A stretch of DNA of 15,481 nt from Proteobacteria bacterium UBA1844 (lineage in GTDB: Bacteria; Pseudomonadota; Gammaproteobacteria; Steroidobacterales; Woeseiaceae): the NCBI GenBank assembly GCA_002338615.1, contig DDIS01000029.1, forward strand, positions 1 to 15,481, given 5' to 3'. The notes under the pieces were generated by a model that ran no database searches, was not told the origin of the DNA, and saw only the letters and a program-made list of their open reading frames with translations. This document shows, one piece after another, positions 14,470-15,481 of this stretch (positions are counted from its first letter, which is position 1; each line of letters opens with the position of its first letter). Made by a program: the position numbers and the translations under genes.

Positions 14470-15297
14470 ATGAATATTGAGCACAGGAAATCCTCGTCGA
14501 TCGGCGTATTCGATTCGGGTGTCGGCGGCTTGACGGTTTTGAAAGAAATACGCCGCGTCATGCCACACGAAGATCTTATCTATCTCGGTGATACGGCGCG
14601 CCTGCCATACGGTACCAAGAGCCCCCAATCGATCGCGCGCTATGCGTGTCAGGCGGCCGCGCGCTTGCGAGAAGAGGATATCAAGTTGCTGGTTATAGCC
14701 TGCAACACCGCATCCGCGGTCGCACTGGAGGCGCTACAAGGGCAGTTGGCGCCATTGCCTGTCATTGGTGTAGTCGAGCCAGGCGCGACGGCGGCAGTAG
14801 CCGCACGCCCTGGCGCCGAGCATCTCGTGCTGGCTACGGAGGCGACGGTGCGCCTTGGCGCCTATAGTGCGGCAATAACAAGACGCGATGAGAAAGCCAG
14901 CGTACGTGAGCTCGCTTGTGAATTGCTGGTCTCATTGGCTGAGGAAGGCTGGGTCGACGGCTCGATCGCGACTGACATATTACAGCGCTATCTCGCACAA
15001 CTTGCGCCCCACGAGCGTGCGCCGGATTGTGTCATTCTCGGCTGCACCCATTTTCCACTGTTGCGGGATGCGATTGCTGCCGTCTTTGACGAAGGAACCG
15101 CAATTGTTGATTCCGCGAGCACCACGGCGGAGGTTGTCCGCGCAATGCTGGAAAGGCTCAAGCTCGGTAACGAACAACATCGCACGGGCGCAGTCCGGCT
15201 GCTGGCAACGGATGGTGCGAGCCGCTTCGCGCGCGTCGGTGGCCATTTCCTCGGAGAATCCCTGGCGGCAAGCAACATCGAGCTCGTGGACTTGTAG
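14470..15297 (+). CDS. murI: Glutamate racemase
   Basis: MurI makes D-glutamate from L-glutamate in the cytosol for peptidoglycan synthesis. The 275-residue protein has normal length. It shows IGVFDSGVGGLTVL (11-24) with the conserved D15 and S16, YLGDTARLPYGTKS (38-51), the first catalytic cysteine C78 in IACNTASA, and the second, C192, in ILGCTHFPLL with H194. EPGATAAV (103-110) is also typical. ATG 14470 is the only reasonable start upstream of the first strand, although nothing like a ribosome binding site precedes it. It is divergent from the SRPBCC gene. No terminator was found after its tandem TAG TAG stop codons; a repeat-bearing spacer follows. Confidence 0.97.
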   Translation: MNIEHRKSSSIGVFDSGVGGLTVLKEIRRVMPHEDLIYLGDTARLPYGTKSPQSIARYACQAAARLREEDIKLLVIACNTASAVALEALQGQLAPLPVIGVVEPGATAAVAARPGAEHLVLATEATVRLGAYSAAITRRDEKASVRELACELLVSLAEEGWVDGSIATDILQRYLAQLAPHERAPDCVILGCTHFPLLRDAIAAVFDEGTAIVDSASTTAEVVRAMLERLKLGNEQHRTGAVRLLATDGASRFARVGGHFLGESLAASNIELVDL

Positions 15298-15308
15298 TAG
15301 CCCTAAAA

Positions 15309-15351
15309 GGACACCCACGCACTTTCAAACAAGAAACGGGACAGCCACGCA
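15309..15351 (+). repeat. Pair of 13-nt direct repeats before the RAYT-like gene
   Basis: GGACACCCACGCA (15309-15321) and GGACAGCCACGCA (15339-15351) differ at one base and are exactly 30 bp apart. Repeats of this GGACA type commonly occur around REP-associated transposase genes, and one begins at 15440. The stretch 15298-15439 otherwise holds nothing I can identify. Confidence 0.6.
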
Positions 15352-15439
15352 ATATGTCGACAGATTCGCCAGATAAGGGACTCGTGAACGTTTGAGGGTT
15401 GGTGGAGCATGGATAGCCCTGTCACGAAGTGGTGTTGCG

Positions 15440-15481
15440 ATGACCTTGCCGCGTGGACGACTGGTCTGTGTTGAGCAGACG
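15440..15481 (+). CDS. N-terminus of a probable REP-associated tyrosine transposase (RAYT, Y1 family), cut by window edge
   Basis: Only 14 codons are present, reading MTLPRGRLVCVEQT. RAYT-type Y1 transposases of gammaproteobacteria typically begin with a short basic stretch, then R-x-L-(V/I)-S, then a few residues to TPYYHC, and this fragment matches up to the T. The direct repeats just upstream fit such a locus. The catalytic HUH and tyrosine motifs lie outside the window, so identity rests on a short N-terminus plus context. No strong ribosome binding site is seen. Confidence 0.5.
   Translation, partial: MTLPRGRLVCVEQT

Overview
The window looks like chromosomal DNA of a moderately GC-rich gammaproteobacterium. 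The evidence is the gene order dsbD / tlpA-like / aroQ / accB next to groESL, a Rof (Rho-inhibitor) gene, periplasmic MsrPQ, and a REP-associated (RAYT-type) transposase N-terminus at the right edge. A CIRCE operator before groES implies HrcA control on top of sigma-32, as in only some gammaproteobacterial lineages. I cannot name the genus.

Layout. 1-3743 (minus): dsbD, a membrane-anchored TlpA-like thioredoxin, aroQ and the 5' part of accB. A perfect-with-wobble 25-bp inverted repeat lies between dsbD and the TlpA-like gene. 3897-6100 (plus): heat-shock promoter, CIRCE, groES, groEL and a strong terminator. 6181-6895 (plus): msrB overlapping a rof-like gene. 7131-8906 (minus): msrP then msrQ, separated by a 165-nt near-perfect palindromic element. 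8907-9330: gene-poor, with a decayed alpha/beta-hydrolase fragment. 9331-12765 (plus): a complete transcriptional T-box riboswitch followed by a type-2 isoleucyl-tRNA synthetase. 12766-13370: structured leader with CsrA-like sites and a small unknown protein. 13388-14404 (minus): SRPBCC-GyrI protein. 14470-15297 (plus): murI. 15298-15481: direct repeats and the start of a RAYT-like gene.

Theme. Much of the window serves thiol/methionine redox and protein quality control. DsbD and the TlpA-like protein handle periplasmic thiols, MsrB handles cytosolic methionine-R-sulfoxide, MsrPQ handles periplasmic methionine sulfoxide, and GroESL handles folding.

Most interesting signal. The ileS locus carries a canonical T-box leader: AUC specifier with AGUA/GAA loop-E strands, stem II and stem III, a UGGUACC-bulged antiterminator, and a competing 11-bp terminator. 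T-boxes are typical of Firmicutes and Actinobacteria and would be exceptional in a gammaproteobacterium. The enzyme is of the type-2 family and its HIGH motif reads GIHH, the swapped GxHH form linked to mupirocin hyper-resistance. I infer that gene and riboswitch were acquired together.
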